Source of the DNA: G963677445 sp963677445
Lineage (GTDB): Bacteria > Bacteroidota > Ignavibacteria > Ignavibacteriales > Melioribacteraceae
Direction: 5' to 3'
Assembly: GCA_963677445.2 (NCBI GenBank)
Contig: CAXXGF010000038.1
Coordinates: 179,816 to 243,815, forward strand
Length of the DNA stretch: 64,000 nt
Every line of letters begins with the position of its first letter. Position 1 is the first letter of the stretch. Below the pieces are notes generated by a model, which was not told the origin of the DNA, made no database searches, and was given only the letters and a program-made list of their open reading frames with translations. A program made the position numbers and the translations under genes. Of this stretch, positions 1-9,224 are shown in pieces.

Positions 1-2554
1 TGAAGCCTTTAAAGTCTGTGAACAGAATTGTGGAGTTCTTGAATTCACGCGGTTCAACCGAACCACTGTGTTTCAGTTCATCTACAAGTGAAGAGGGAAG
101 AATATTCTGAAGCAGAGATTCCGATTTGTCTTTTTCCTCTTCAAGCTCTTTTGTTCTAAATCTAACAGTTTCAGCAAGCTCAATGTTCCTTTTTTTAACC
201 TGGTAGGTTTTATATCGGTAAAAACCGGTAATAAAAGTGAGGGAAAAGATTATTGAAATGGAATAAAACCACCAGGTTTCCCAGAAAGGAGGAGTTATTA
301 CAAATGAAATCGCGGCTTCCTTTTCACTCCAGATTCCATCGGCATTCTGGCATAAAACGCGAAATTTATATTCGTTAGCGTCAAGCGCCCGATAGGTTAC
401 AGAATGTTCATTACTGATTGTCCAGGTATTATCCGCGCCTTCCAGTTTATATCGATATATTATTTTTTCAGGATCGACAAAGGAAACCCCGCTGAAATCA
501 AAACGAATATTATTTTGTGTATGCATCAATTCCATATTACCGGAAGGAAGAGTGTCGATAACTGTCTGATCCTCAATAATGCGCATATTGTTTATATAAA
601 TGGGAGTGGCTTTTTTTATTGCCCTGTTTTTGGGATTATATACAGTAACGCCTTTTTGAGTGCCAAAATAAAGATTATTCTCTTCATCTTTGAAGACAGC
701 GCCAGTGTTTATTTCAGAGGCGGAAAGTCCATCCCGAGCCGTATAATTTTTGAAAGCATCCTTCCCCTTTTCCTCATATTCGAGATGGGCAAAACGGGAT
801 ATTCCCTGGTTGGTGCCGATATATAAATAATTAAGGTGTTCAGCTACCACATAGCAGGTATTGCTGGCAAGTCCATCTTTTTTTGTGAATGTCCGAAAAT
901 TTTCGCCATCAAAACGAGTTATCCCCCCATCCTCATTGCAAAACCAGAAATTGCCGAATTTATCCTGCATAATATAGAGAACAAGATTGTTTGGCAATCC
1001 ATCTTCTTCTGTATAATTTCTTATAAATTTTGTTTTGTTTAATTTCATTGCTCCGGCGCCATAAGCCGCCAACCATATAAAGCCATCATAATCTTCATAA
1101 ATTTTCCATACAAATTCCTCATCAGGCATTAACTCGGAAACAATTTCGGGAACAATAATTTTCCCCATCTCTTTGTCAAGAAAACTAACTCCGCCCCGAC
1201 CTCCAAACCAGATATTTCCATCTGAATCTTCAGTAATACTTATAACATAGGGATCATTAAAGGGATCATAAAGTCCATCCTTTGCTCCATACTGAACAAA
1301 TTCACCCTGGGGCGTATATTTTACAGCCCCTATTAAAGATCCGATCCATACATTCCCCTGGCTGTCTCCGGTTATCGTGGGCACCATATCACTGCTTAAT
1401 CCTGACTCGGTGGTAAAGTTTGTATACTCATTTCCCTTTACACGAGTTACACCAAAACCTTCATGACCAAACCACAAAGCTCCTCTCCGATCTTTATATA
1501 TACCATAGACAACATTATACGCAAGCCCGTTTTCTTCTGAATATATCATAAATCTTTCGGCAGGCACTTTAAACATCCCGCCATTTCTTGTCCCAAACCA
1601 AAGATCACCCCTGCTATCTTCAATACAGTCAATAATCTGGTTGGAGGGCAGTCCTCTTTCTGTTGAATAATGTTCGAACTCTTCACCATTAAATAAGAAA
1701 AGTCCCTGGAGAGTTGATCCAATCCAAAGATTTTTATTTTTATCCTCGAAGATAAATGTAACAATTACATCCTCATTGTATTTGTATCTTATCCTGAAGG
1801 ATTTGAAATTCTCGCCATCATAACGGCAGATATAGTTTCTTAAGCCAACCCAGAGATTTCCCTGGCTGTCTTCATCCAGCGAAAGAATTTCATTACCCGG
1901 CAATCCATTTCCAGAGTTAAATACTATTGTGCTGTCCTTTTTTTTCAAAATAAGCCCGGCGCTAAGAGACGCAATCCATAAGTTATTTCTGCTGTCTACA
2001 AAACACTTGTTTCCAATAGTATCTGCCGGAAGCCCGTCATTTTTTGTCAGATGAACAATTGTATCCTTTACTGTTGTTCTTCGCTGGCCATCGCCATCAA
2101 TAGAAGAAAGAGTATCTTTGTATAATCTCGCAATACCCTTTTTTTCTGTCGCTACGAAAATACTCCCATCTTTATCCTCGGTAATTGAAACAATATAATT
2201 ATTCTTCAGACCGTTTTCATAAGAATAATTTGTAAATGTTTTGCCATTGTATTTACTAAGTCCCTCTAAAGTGCCAAACCATAAATTATATTTACTGTCT
2301 TCGAATATCACCTTAACATGATTATGTATCAGGCCATTGGTGGTATTAACAGTCCTGAATTTTACTCCGTCATAGGCTACAACACCAACTTCGGTAGCAA
2401 TCCACATTACTCCCTTTCTGTCGAGGATCATCGATTCGGCAGTATTCTGCGGCAAACCATCATCACTGGTAAATTGCAATACAGAAAGCGATTGTGAAAA
2501 TAATTCCGTAACTGAAATAATCAGAAACAACGATATGTAAAAAAGCCGGTTCAC
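1..2554 (-). CDS. Propeller-repeat sensor with C-terminal class III nucleotide cyclase (cut by left edge)
   Basis: The frame stays open for 851 codons from a GTG at 2554 to the window edge. The nearby upstream ATG meets TGA two codons later, so GTG is preferred. A hydrophobic export leader is followed by many regulator-propeller repeats (motifs LWFG, LWIG, GLPSN), then a Y_Y_Y-like beta domain (YRYKLEGADNTWT), one membrane helix at about residues 757-780 and a charged coiled coil. The last visible residues, LLQNILPSSLVDELK followed by ILFTDFKGF, match the entry of class III adenylate/guanylate cyclases and include the first metal-binding aspartate. Family knowledge: such a protein would sense outside the cytoplasmic membrane and make cAMP or cGMP inside. 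The substrate cannot be read because the catalytic domain lies outside the window. Confidence 0.85.
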   Translation of the reverse strand, partial: MNRLFYISLFLIISVTELFSQSLSVLQFTSDDGLPQNTAESMILDRKGVMWIATEVGVVAYDGVKFRTVNTTNGLIHNHVKVIFEDSKYNLWFGTLEGLSKYNGKTFTNYSYENGLKNNYIVSITEDKDGSIFVATEKKGIARLYKDTLSSIDGDGQRRTTVKDTIVHLTKNDGLPADTIGNKCFVDSRNNLWIASLSAGLILKKKDSTIVFNSGNGLPGNEILSLDEDSQGNLWVGLRNYICRYDGENFKSFRIRYKYNEDVIVTFIFEDKNKNLWIGSTLQGLFLFNGEEFEHYSTERGLPSNQIIDCIEDSRGDLWFGTRNGGMFKVPAERFMIYSEENGLAYNVVYGIYKDRRGALWFGHEGFGVTRVKGNEYTNFTTESGLSSDMVPTITGDSQGNVWIGSLIGAVKYTPQGEFVQYGAKDGLYDPFNDPYVISITEDSDGNIWFGGRGGVSFLDKEMGKIIVPEIVSELMPDEEFVWKIYEDYDGFIWLAAYGAGAMKLNKTKFIRNYTEEDGLPNNLVLYIMQDKFGNFWFCNEDGGITRFDGENFRTFTKKDGLASNTCYVVAEHLNYLYIGTNQGISRFAHLEYEEKGKDAFKNYTARDGLSASEINTGAVFKDEENNLYFGTQKGVTVYNPKNRAIKKATPIYINNMRIIEDQTVIDTLPSGNMELMHTQNNIRFDFSGVSFVDPEKIIYRYKLEGADNTWTISNEHSVTYRALDANEYKFRVLCQNADGIWSEKEAAISFVITPPFWETWWFYSISIIFSLTFITGFYRYKTYQVKKRNIELAETVRFRTKELEEEKDKSESLLQNILPSSLVDELKHSGSVEPREFKNSTILFTDFKGF

Positions 2555-2657
2555 TTCATATTGGACGTATAAGTATTAAGAAACAATATAAAATTCCTGT
2601 AACTTTTTTTTGTGTTGCCTGTCAAATAAATTGCAGGCAGTTTGAAAAATAAACAAA

Positions 2658-2984
2658 TTAATTGATTTGTTCACCTTTATTTAAGGGAGAAAAGCCAAAC
2701 TGCGGATTATTCTGCCCTTCAATCTTTATTTCACCGAATCTTGATTCAAATTTATCGATATTCTCTTTCAGGGCTTTCATAAGCATCTTGGCATGCATCG
2801 GTGTAGTAATAATTCTTGATTGCACTTTCGCTTTTGGCACTCCGGGAACAACTCTTGTAAAGTCGATAATAAACTCGGCAGGTGAGTGAGTAATTATCGC
2901 GAGGTTGGAATAAATCCCTTCCGCTTCCTTGTCACCCAGTTCGATATTTAGCTTTTGTCCCTGCTGTTCTTTTGGTCTGTTCAT
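2658..2984 (-). CDS. DUF3467 family protein
   Basis: A 108-residue protein resembling the DUF3467 family, small cytoplasmic proteins of unknown function that are common in Bacteroidota and relatives. Recognisable stretches are the SPAEFIIDFTRVVPG region and the later TTPMHAKMLMKALKENI helix, in the usual order and at the usual length. The ATG at 2984 has an AGGAAA ribosome-binding sequence just upstream. The gene stands alone between the TPR gene and the cyclase gene on the same strand. No motif suggests an enzymatic activity. Confidence 0.85.
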   Translation of the reverse strand: MNRPKEQQGQKLNIELGDKEAEGIYSNLAIITHSPAEFIIDFTRVVPGVPKAKVQSRIITTPMHAKMLMKALKENIDKFESRFGEIKIEGQNNPQFGFSPLNKGEQIN

Positions 2985-3008
2985 TTTGTTTCCTGTTTCT
3001 TAAATTAA

Positions 3009-3048
3009 TAAAAAAACCCGCAATTCGCTAATATAACAAATTGCGGGC
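3009..3048 (-). terminator. Intrinsic terminator after the TPR gene
   Basis: Inverted repeat with arms CCCGCAATT (3017-3025) and AATTGCGGG (3039-3047). On the minus strand it is followed by a run of T, just past the stop of the TPR gene at 3073. Confidence 0.8.
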
Positions 3049-3072
3049 CGATATATCAAAAGTTTTTAATAA

Positions 3073-4236
3073 TCAGTTGCCCAGTTCCTGAACTTTTTTA
3101 AATGCTTCATTTGCTTTTTCTTTCATATTCAGGTTGGAATAAACGATCACAAGCTGGTTATATATGCTGACTTCTTCCGGTTCAATTTCTTTGTATCTTT
3201 CAAGATATGGAACAGCTTTCTCAAATACTTCCTTATATTCTTCCGAGCCGGTTTGCTGTTCCTCAGCTTCCTGACGCATAAGGCTTCCCCATTTGATATA
3301 AGTAACACTCAGATTGAATAGAGCGTTGAGGTATTCAGGATCGAGGTCAACAGCTTTTTTGAACTGAACTTCAGCTTCCTGGAATTTTTTAACTCCAAGA
3401 AGAAGAACGCCATAATTATAGCGATAGAGTTTATTATCCGGTTCAACCTCAACCGCGTTTTTAAATACATCCATAGCAATCGCTTCTTTTCCTGCTTCAA
3501 TATAAGCGCTTGAAAGCAACTGGAGAATTTTACCTTCGCCCGGGAATGCTTTTCTTCCCTCTTCCAGAACTTCTATTGCTTTGTTGAAATTGTTCTGTGC
3601 TTCGGTGTTATATTTCTCATCTTTTGTTTCTTCATATTTCTGTTTCAGCTCAAATCCCTTATCATGGAATATCCCGCCGAGGTGGTAATAGGTTTCACCT
3701 GAAGGATTAATTTCGATAACCTTCTCAAGCGGAGCTATCGCATCTTCCGGAGCGCCCATATTAATACATGCGAAAGCTTTACTGCGATATGCCTTGTCAC
3801 TATCGGGTTCAGCTATTATAGCCATATCAAATTTTTCAATCGCTTTTTTATAGTTTTCTTGCGCGGTTTCTTCATCAGTGGCTTTAGCCCCTTTATTATA
3901 AAGGTTTATTCCTTTATTAAAATTTTCGACCCAGTGAAAAACTCTGTTTTCTGTTATTTTCTGTTTGAATTTATCACTGATTTTCAGACTTTTTTCAAAA
4001 CTTTCAACCATGTTTTTAATGTCATTTTCCTGACCGTAAACATAACCGAGGAGATAAAAACCCTCATCACTTTTTGGATTTTTCTGGGTTTCTTTAATTA
4101 ATTGCTCTTTTGCTTTGTCAAGATTTTCCTGCTGAATATATAACCTTGCGCTTGTCAACTCGGTAGAACCACACTGAAACGCAGTTATACCAAATATCAT
4201 CGAAAGCAAAACCGCTATAATCAAAAGTCTCTTCAT
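3073..4236 (-). CDS. Exported TPR-repeat protein
   Basis: 387 residues with an N-terminal export signal (MKRLLIIAVLLSMIFGITAF) followed by a Cys. The sequence before it (AFQC) is a poor lipobox, so lipidation is uncertain. The rest is a string of about eight tetratricopeptide repeats, for example around DSDKAYRSKAFACINMGAPE, DNKLYRYNYGVLLLGVKKFQ and EYLNALFNLSVTYIKWGS. TPR proteins of this type are periplasmic or membrane-anchored scaffolds, and no catalytic domain is visible. The ATG at 4236 has a CGGAG sequence at good spacing. The gene is monocistronic and ends at a strong terminator. Confidence 0.85.
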   Translation of the reverse strand: MKRLLIIAVLLSMIFGITAFQCGSTELTSARLYIQQENLDKAKEQLIKETQKNPKSDEGFYLLGYVYGQENDIKNMVESFEKSLKISDKFKQKITENRVFHWVENFNKGINLYNKGAKATDEETAQENYKKAIEKFDMAIIAEPDSDKAYRSKAFACINMGAPEDAIAPLEKVIEINPSGETYYHLGGIFHDKGFELKQKYEETKDEKYNTEAQNNFNKAIEVLEEGRKAFPGEGKILQLLSSAYIEAGKEAIAMDVFKNAVEVEPDNKLYRYNYGVLLLGVKKFQEAEVQFKKAVDLDPEYLNALFNLSVTYIKWGSLMRQEAEEQQTGSEEYKEVFEKAVPYLERYKEIEPEEVSIYNQLVIVYSNLNMKEKANEAFKKVQELGN

Positions 4237-4510
4237 TTCTACTCCGGATTTTTAAAAAATAATTTAGATAATTCATGGTAAAATAACCATTTTAACGTTG
4301 TATAGTCAAGGACATTTTCATCAATTTAATCGCTGTAGAACATCCATCATGCCATATAATCAGATTTATATGGATTATTTCCGGCGCAGGTGATGACCGT
4401 CAGATAAAATTCACGAATTTTCTCTGCCGGGGAAATTTAACAATGTTTTTTTCCGGGAATTACATCTTGACGTTTATTGAACTATACCGCGATTCCTTAA
4501 TAATTATCAG

Positions 4511-6685
4511 TTATTTCAGCAGTATCATTTTTCCGGCGCTAGAAAATTCCCTTCCATCTGCCCCATGGGCTCTTATTCTATAGATATACAATCCTGATGA
4601 TTGCCCGTTCAGATCGATTACAATTTTATGTTCTCCTGCCTGATACTGTTTCGATTTCGCAATGACCTTTATCTTTTCGCCGGTAGTATTAAATACATCC
4701 AGCGTAACTTCCGAACTTACCGGAATGGAAAAATTTATTGTTGTGGATGGATTAAAGGGATTAGGATAATTTTCCCCAAGATAAAAAGAAGGGTCAGTAT
4801 TTTTAGAAGAGGTTATTCCTGTTGAGTTTTCTGAAAAAACCGCTATTCCGCAATTTTTTGTTCCAACCCATACGCGGCCTGTGCTGTCAATAGTGACAGA
4901 AGTGATATTTTTTTCCGGCAGACCAGAATTCTCTGGAGTGAAATTTACCCAACTTACTCCATCATACTTAATTAAGCTTTTATCAGCAGAACCTATCCAT
5001 ACATTACCACTATTATCCGGGACAACCAGAGTTATAAAGTCCGAAACTAATCCGGAATTCGAAGTTGTATAATTTACCCAGTTAATGCCGTTGTTATAAG
5101 TTACTGATACTCCTCCCTGCATTGATTCGCCGCCGACCGCTGTCCAGATTGCGCCGCCAGGTGCAAGGTTGATATCATTAACAAAATCACTGAGTATTCC
5201 TGAGTTCTGGGAATCAAAGAATTTCCAGGCAAGTCTGTTATAACTTGCGACACCATTAAAATAAATTGAAAACCATAATTTATTTTCACCATCTTCCGCA
5301 ATATCTAATACAGTAGAAATACTGCTGCTGTTCACGCTTTCATCAAAAATTGTCCACTGCTCTTCAATTAGCGCGGCGGTTCTACCAGCTGTCCCGAACC
5401 AAATAAACCCGTAGGTATCAACATAAACTGAATAAACCTGGTTTGAAGGTAATAGAGAATTTTCTGTTGTATATACTTTCCAATTCCCCTCTTTTATTCT
5501 GGCCGCGCCTCCATTTGTCCCTAACCATACAGACCCATCTTTTCCGGCAGAAATTGAATTCACATTGTAATGGGGCAATTCTGAGTTTAATGTGTTAAAA
5601 ATATTCCATTGGGAATCCTTATATCGAAACGCTCCTCCGTTGGCTCCGACCCAAACATTACCATCATTATCAGTAGTCATACAATTTATATTATTACTGG
5701 TTATTTCAGAGTAATTATGTTCATAGATAGTCCAATCCACATGATCATATTTAGCGGTTCCCAACAATGTTGCGATCCACAAAGTATCCTGATTACTTTC
5801 GATAAACCGAACATAATCGCTTGGTAAATCAGAATTAGATGAATTAATCAGAGTCCAGTTGCTATCGTCATAGACCGCAATGCCTTTTGAGAATGTTGAA
5901 ATCAACTTGTCCCCATTTGCAGCGATTGACACATGATAAATTTTATTATCGGGAATTCCTGAATTAGCTGTATGATATCTGTTCCAGTCAGAGCCATCAA
6001 AGGATATCAGACCCTCAATAGTTCCCAGCCAAATGGTATTATTTTCAGAGACAGCAATCGAATTTATGGAATTGCCAAAACTACCGTTATATATATCATA
6101 ATAAGTCCATGAAGAATCATTATAGACACCCAGAAGACCTTCACAGGCAAGAAGTTTATTCCCCATGTTATCAAATGCTATCGCGCGAATATTCTCATGA
6201 GGCGCTCCCATATATGATTCATCATAGTAGGTCCATTCATTCCCATCGTATTTTACCAGTCCGTTGTAGGCGCCTATCCAGAGATTACCGTCTGAATCAG
6301 AGGCAAGAGAAAGGACACTGTTCAGGCTCTCGCATCCAACATCATCCGCCGAAAAATGCTCCCAATCTTCACCATTAAATTTTGTAATCCCTCCATAATA
6401 AGAGCCAATCCATAAATTTCCATCTTTACCGGCTACAATATCATTCGCCATATTGTTGGATAAAACACTATTCGCGCTATTAAAGTATTCAATACTGCCA
6501 TCAGTTTTATCTATTGAAATCAGCCCGGCGCCTTGTGTACCAATCCAGATTTTGCCTTTATATTCTGCCAGACATGATGCAATATTACTATTATAAAACT
6601 GAGTCCATTCAGATTGTTGAGCGAAAATATTAGAATAAATTAAAACAAAAACCATATAAATCCTGGAACTCATATTTATTTTCAT
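4511..6685 (-). CDS. Secreted propeller-repeat protein with type 9 sorting domain
   Basis: 724 residues. After a signal peptide (about 1-22, ending FAQQ) come roughly 13-14 repeats of about 45 residues with the pattern D-x-x-GN-x-W-(I/V)-G, as in the regulator-propeller family, probably two seven-bladed propellers. From about residue 635 the sequence switches to a type A T9SS C-terminal domain: NYPNPFNPSTTINFSIP, then GEKIKVIAKSKQYQAGEH and a final KMILLK. The protein should be secreted across the outer membrane and possibly anchored there. Its repeats resemble those of the cyclase-linked sensor at 1-2554, so it may share a ligand type or ancestry. There is no catalytic domain. The start ATG at 6685 has a G-rich ribosome-binding sequence. 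Confidence 0.88.
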   Translation of the reverse strand: MKINMSSRIYMVFVLIYSNIFAQQSEWTQFYNSNIASCLAEYKGKIWIGTQGAGLISIDKTDGSIEYFNSANSVLSNNMANDIVAGKDGNLWIGSYYGGITKFNGEDWEHFSADDVGCESLNSVLSLASDSDGNLWIGAYNGLVKYDGNEWTYYDESYMGAPHENIRAIAFDNMGNKLLACEGLLGVYNDSSWTYYDIYNGSFGNSINSIAVSENNTIWLGTIEGLISFDGSDWNRYHTANSGIPDNKIYHVSIAANGDKLISTFSKGIAVYDDSNWTLINSSNSDLPSDYVRFIESNQDTLWIATLLGTAKYDHVDWTIYEHNYSEITSNNINCMTTDNDGNVWVGANGGAFRYKDSQWNIFNTLNSELPHYNVNSISAGKDGSVWLGTNGGAARIKEGNWKVYTTENSLLPSNQVYSVYVDTYGFIWFGTAGRTAALIEEQWTIFDESVNSSSISTVLDIAEDGENKLWFSIYFNGVASYNRLAWKFFDSQNSGILSDFVNDINLAPGGAIWTAVGGESMQGGVSVTYNNGINWVNYTTSNSGLVSDFITLVVPDNSGNVWIGSADKSLIKYDGVSWVNFTPENSGLPEKNITSVTIDSTGRVWVGTKNCGIAVFSENSTGITSSKNTDPSFYLGENYPNPFNPSTTINFSIPVSSEVTLDVFNTTGEKIKVIAKSKQYQAGEHKIVIDLNGQSSGLYIYRIRAHGADGREFSSAGKMILLK

Positions 6686-7548
6686 AGAACCCCCGTAATA
6701 AGTAAAGATATTTTTTTTAATAAAATAATAAAATATTTTTACTTTTCAAAGTAAATCAAAGCAGTAAATAAGTTAATTTTAAGATTACATTTTGCATTTA
6801 ACCTCAGAGCTTAAGGAAAACTCATAGACTTAGAGGACAAAAGTAATAATACAGAGTTCCAGACATCACGTATATTGAAATGCAACCAGTTTATCATCTT
6901 CTTCCCTTAAATGGCAGAATAATAATATCAATACAAGCTTTTCTTATTTATTACGTTCTAATGTTTTTATTTTTAAAACGACATCAAAAAATAAGCGTTA
7001 AGAAAATCAAATGAACGGATCGTTAAAAAAGGGAAGCTGTTTGAGGACAATGTCTTTTTGTGTGCCGAGTTCTTTCATTTTAGCGGAGTGAATTGATCTT
7101 TAGCTTATTTTTTTGCAGTCTTGACTTTTTTGCCTGCCCGCCGAAAGAGAGTTTCTTTTTGTGTCAAGACAAAAAGTAAGGGCATATTTTATAAAATAAA
7201 TTTGGTAAGATTAATGATAATCCTACTTGTTCTCACTTTGCAAGCTTAGGTGATTTTCAAATTATTTCAGGCAATGAAAAATTATAAACGCAATTCTTTT
7301 AAACAGAATTTCCAATACAGGTCGCATACGTATATACGCAACAAAAAATCTAACTTGTTTTATTTCAATACTTTTTGTTTCTGATATCAGGACTCCTTTA
7401 TTAGAAACATACTCTGGAGTAAAGGACCGGAATTGTCCCGGAATAACCATTACACCTTTTCCCGGACTTCACACTTACTTTTCCATTGACATCTGTTAAT
7501 TATTCATTATTTTGTTAAAAATTTGAACAACTTTCAGTCAATAAATGT
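6686..7548. other. Gene-poor stretch with one hairpin-bearing element
   Basis: No convincing gene is seen in these 860 bases. The first 300 bases are very AT-rich leader sequence for the divergent or flanking genes. At about 7010-7185 lies a compact element with inverted repeats: GTCTTGAC at 7118-7125 pairs with GTCAAGAC at 7163-7170, and CTTTTTGT (7155-7162) with ACAAAAAG (7169-7176). I recall similar elements recurring in Bacteroidota intergenic DNA. Confidence 0.5.
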
Positions 7549-7821
7549 ATGAAAAGAGCTGCCATTATATTTGAAGAAAAAGGGGAAATAAATGCAAATT
7601 TTAATCATCCAAAGTCAGATGATTATTTAATCTATAAAACGATAATCAGAATTAAAGATTCAGGGAAAACCCCGGTTGAAATAAAACTAAAATTTGATGG
7701 GATATATCCTTTTGCCGCCCCTATGCCTCCGGAGAATCATACCATTAAAGCGGCTTCAATTTCAGAACTGTGCATAAAAGTTGCCAAATGGTTTAGAAAA
7801 TATGGCTATATTTTAAATTAA
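7549..7821 (+). CDS. Small hypothetical protein
   Basis: A 90-residue open frame with an ATG at 7549. The sequence has the texture of a real protein: alternating charged strands (IYKTIIRIKDSG, PVEIKLKFDG) and a C-terminal helix rich in Lys and Arg (KVAKWFRKYG). I do not recognise the family. It lies just upstream of a gene remnant and the toxin-antitoxin cassette, so it may itself be part of a small accessory module. The ribosome-binding site is weak. Confidence 0.45.
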   Translation: MKRAAIIFEEKGEINANFNHPKSDDYLIYKTIIRIKDSGKTPVEIKLKFDGIYPFAAPMPPENHTIKAASISELCIKVAKWFRKYGYILN

Positions 7822-7857
7822 AGCTGACAAAACTACCTGCCGGAACATAATAAACCG

Positions 7858-8001
7858 CGAAAGAATTATTCAGGGCCGATAACCATCTATATTCCCAGGA
7901 ATCAGGCAATCCCAAAATTCTTAAATCATGGTTAAGAGAAGTGAGCGGAAGTGCAATTTTAAACGGTGAAAAGACCGATTTCGATTGCGAGTTCGGATTT
8001 T
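7858..8001 (+). pseudogene. Probable gene remnant
   Basis: A frame without start codon reads AKELFRADNHLYSQESGNPK and then ILKSWLREVSGSAILNGEKT before a TAA at 7999-8001. Stops lie immediately upstream (two TAA codons before about 7850). The residue pattern looks protein-like, but no family was recognised. It may be the tail of a gene broken when neighbouring DNA was rearranged. Confidence 0.3.
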
Positions 8002-8028
8002 AAGTCTGCATTCGTGGCATCCTTCCCA

Positions 8029-8203
8029 CTCAGATAACCAAAAACTCCTTCCAAATCTTATACAGCTCATAGGTGGCGAAGACATCATCGGCGTTATAGG
8101 CGGCGATTTCTTTCAGCTTACCCGCTTTTACCTCCATTCCGGTTACTCCTTTTCTTTTGGGGGAATCGATCCCGAATGCGTGGCAGTAAAAATCGAGATT
8201 AAA
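8029..8203. repeat. Distal copy of the exonuclease gene 3' end (direct repeat, left)
   Basis: These 175 bases match 9038-9224 with about seven substitutions and one 12-base in-frame deletion, in the same orientation. They correspond to the last 60 or so codons of the exonuclease gene, including its TGA stop. Homology stops right around the stop codon on one side and inside the gene on the other. This copy has no gene body attached, so it is a non-functional remnant. Confidence 0.92.
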
Positions 8204-8374
8204 GGTACCCGCAATTGTAAAAAAGAGGGCATACTTCAGGTAATTTTATTAGGGAATAAAAAAATTAGCAAGTCAGTATTTATCACAATGTTTATCAATT
8301 TATCTTGCTTAAATCCTTTTTTTTTCTTTTTTTATTACAAGAGTTATTATTCCATTAATAGTTGTGTCAAAGAA

Positions 8375-8596
8375 ATGATTCAAACATACAGAGAAAAATT
8401 ATTACAGGATATTTCTCTTCTGACTGATGAACAAATAATGAAAATATATCCGGTATTTCAAATTGTCAAAAAAGAATTTTTATCAGAGAATAATGATAAC
8501 TGGAAAACAGATTTTCAGAATGTTTCTGTCTGGACAGATGAGGATATAAAAAAAATTCCGAAAGGATTTATAGATTGGAAAATTCCGGAATTTTAG
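8375..8596 (+). CDS. Putative antitoxin of a VapBC-type pair
   Basis: 73 residues from ATG 8375. The N-terminus (MIQTYREKLLQDISLLTDEQ) is a helical segment typical of small antitoxins paired with PIN toxins. The C-terminal half (VWTDEDIKKIPKGFIDWK) should wrap and neutralise the toxin. The open frame extends further upstream, but that part is only the duplicated exonuclease fragment read in a foreign frame, so ATG 8375 is chosen. The gene overlaps the toxin gene by 22 bases, the usual arrangement for coupled translation. Autoregulation by the pair is expected from the family; no clear operator was identified. Confidence 0.75.
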   Translation: MIQTYREKLLQDISLLTDEQIMKIYPVFQIVKKEFLSENNDNWKTDFQNVSVWTDEDIKKIPKGFIDWKIPEF

Positions 8597-8970
8597 TTGA
8601 TACCAGCATTATTATTGATTTTCTCAGAAAACAAAAGAAAAACAAATCGCTTTTGTGGGAAATAAAATCAAAATATCAGGAGACGCTGATTTCTTCCATA
8701 ACTGTCTTCGAATTATATGCTGGCGCAACTGATTCAAAAAAGAGAGCCGATATAAAATCTTTACTCAGGTGGTTTAAAATAGTTGAATTTACCGAAGAAT
8801 TGGGCGAATTATCAGGCAAGATTTATAGAAATTTGAAAAAAAGTAACAACATTATTGAAATAAGGGATTTATTTATTGGGTCTACTGCCATTCTTTATGG
8901 CGTGGAAATTGCGACACTCAATAACAAACATTTCGAAAACATTCGAGATATTCAAATATACAGGCAATAG
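8575..8970 (+). CDS. PIN-domain ribonuclease toxin (VapC-like)
   Basis: 131 residues. The PIN-domain acidic residues are present and in order: Asp in ILVDTSIIIDFL, Glu in TVFELYAGA, Asp in IEIRDLFIGSTA, and Asn in IATLNNKHFENI near the end. VapC toxins are Mg-dependent endoribonucleases, often cutting initiator tRNA or rRNA; the target here is unknown. The start is a TTG at 8575 preceded by AAAGGA, because an in-frame TGA at 8539-8541 rules out much longer versions and there is no ATG between. The toxin gene converges on the exonuclease gene, 68 bases from its stop. Confidence 0.85.
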   Translation: MENSGILVDTSIIIDFLRKQKKNKSLLWEIKSKYQETLISSITVFELYAGATDSKKRADIKSLLRWFKIVEFTEELGELSGKIYRNLKKSNNIIEIRDLFIGSTAILYGVEIATLNNKHFENIRDIQIYRQ

Positions 8971-9037
8971 ACAAAATGATATAAAAACAGGGCTTATACC
9001 AGCCGATTTCCTCATCGACATTATTAAAGCTGCGTAC

Positions 9038-9224
9038 CTCAAATCACCAAAAACTCCTTCCAAATCTTATAAAGCTCATAGGTGGCGAAGACGTCATCGG
9101 CGTTATAGGCGGCGATTTCTTTCAGCTTACCCGCTTCGTAGAGTTGTTTTACCTCCATTCCGGTTACTCCTTTTCCTTTGGGGGATTCGATCCCGAAGGC
9201 GTGGCAGTAAAAATCGAGATTAAA
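9038..9224. repeat. 3' end of the exonuclease gene (direct repeat, right, intact copy)
   Basis: 187 bases forming the 3' end of the intact exonuclease gene, repeated at 8029-8203. The two copies bracket 834 bases that contain nothing but the toxin-antitoxin pair and its flanks. Confidence 0.92.

Noticed and set aside
7262..7450. 62-codon frame on the minus strand
   Set aside because: No ribosome-binding site, no conserved pattern, and AT-rich random-looking composition.
7985..8374. N-terminal extension of the antitoxin reading frame
   Set aside because: Most of it is the duplicated exonuclease 3' end read in the wrong orientation, so it is not part of the antitoxin.
8869..9223. Open frames on both strands between vapC and the exonuclease
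   Set aside because: They are shadows of vapC and of the exonuclease gene in other frames.
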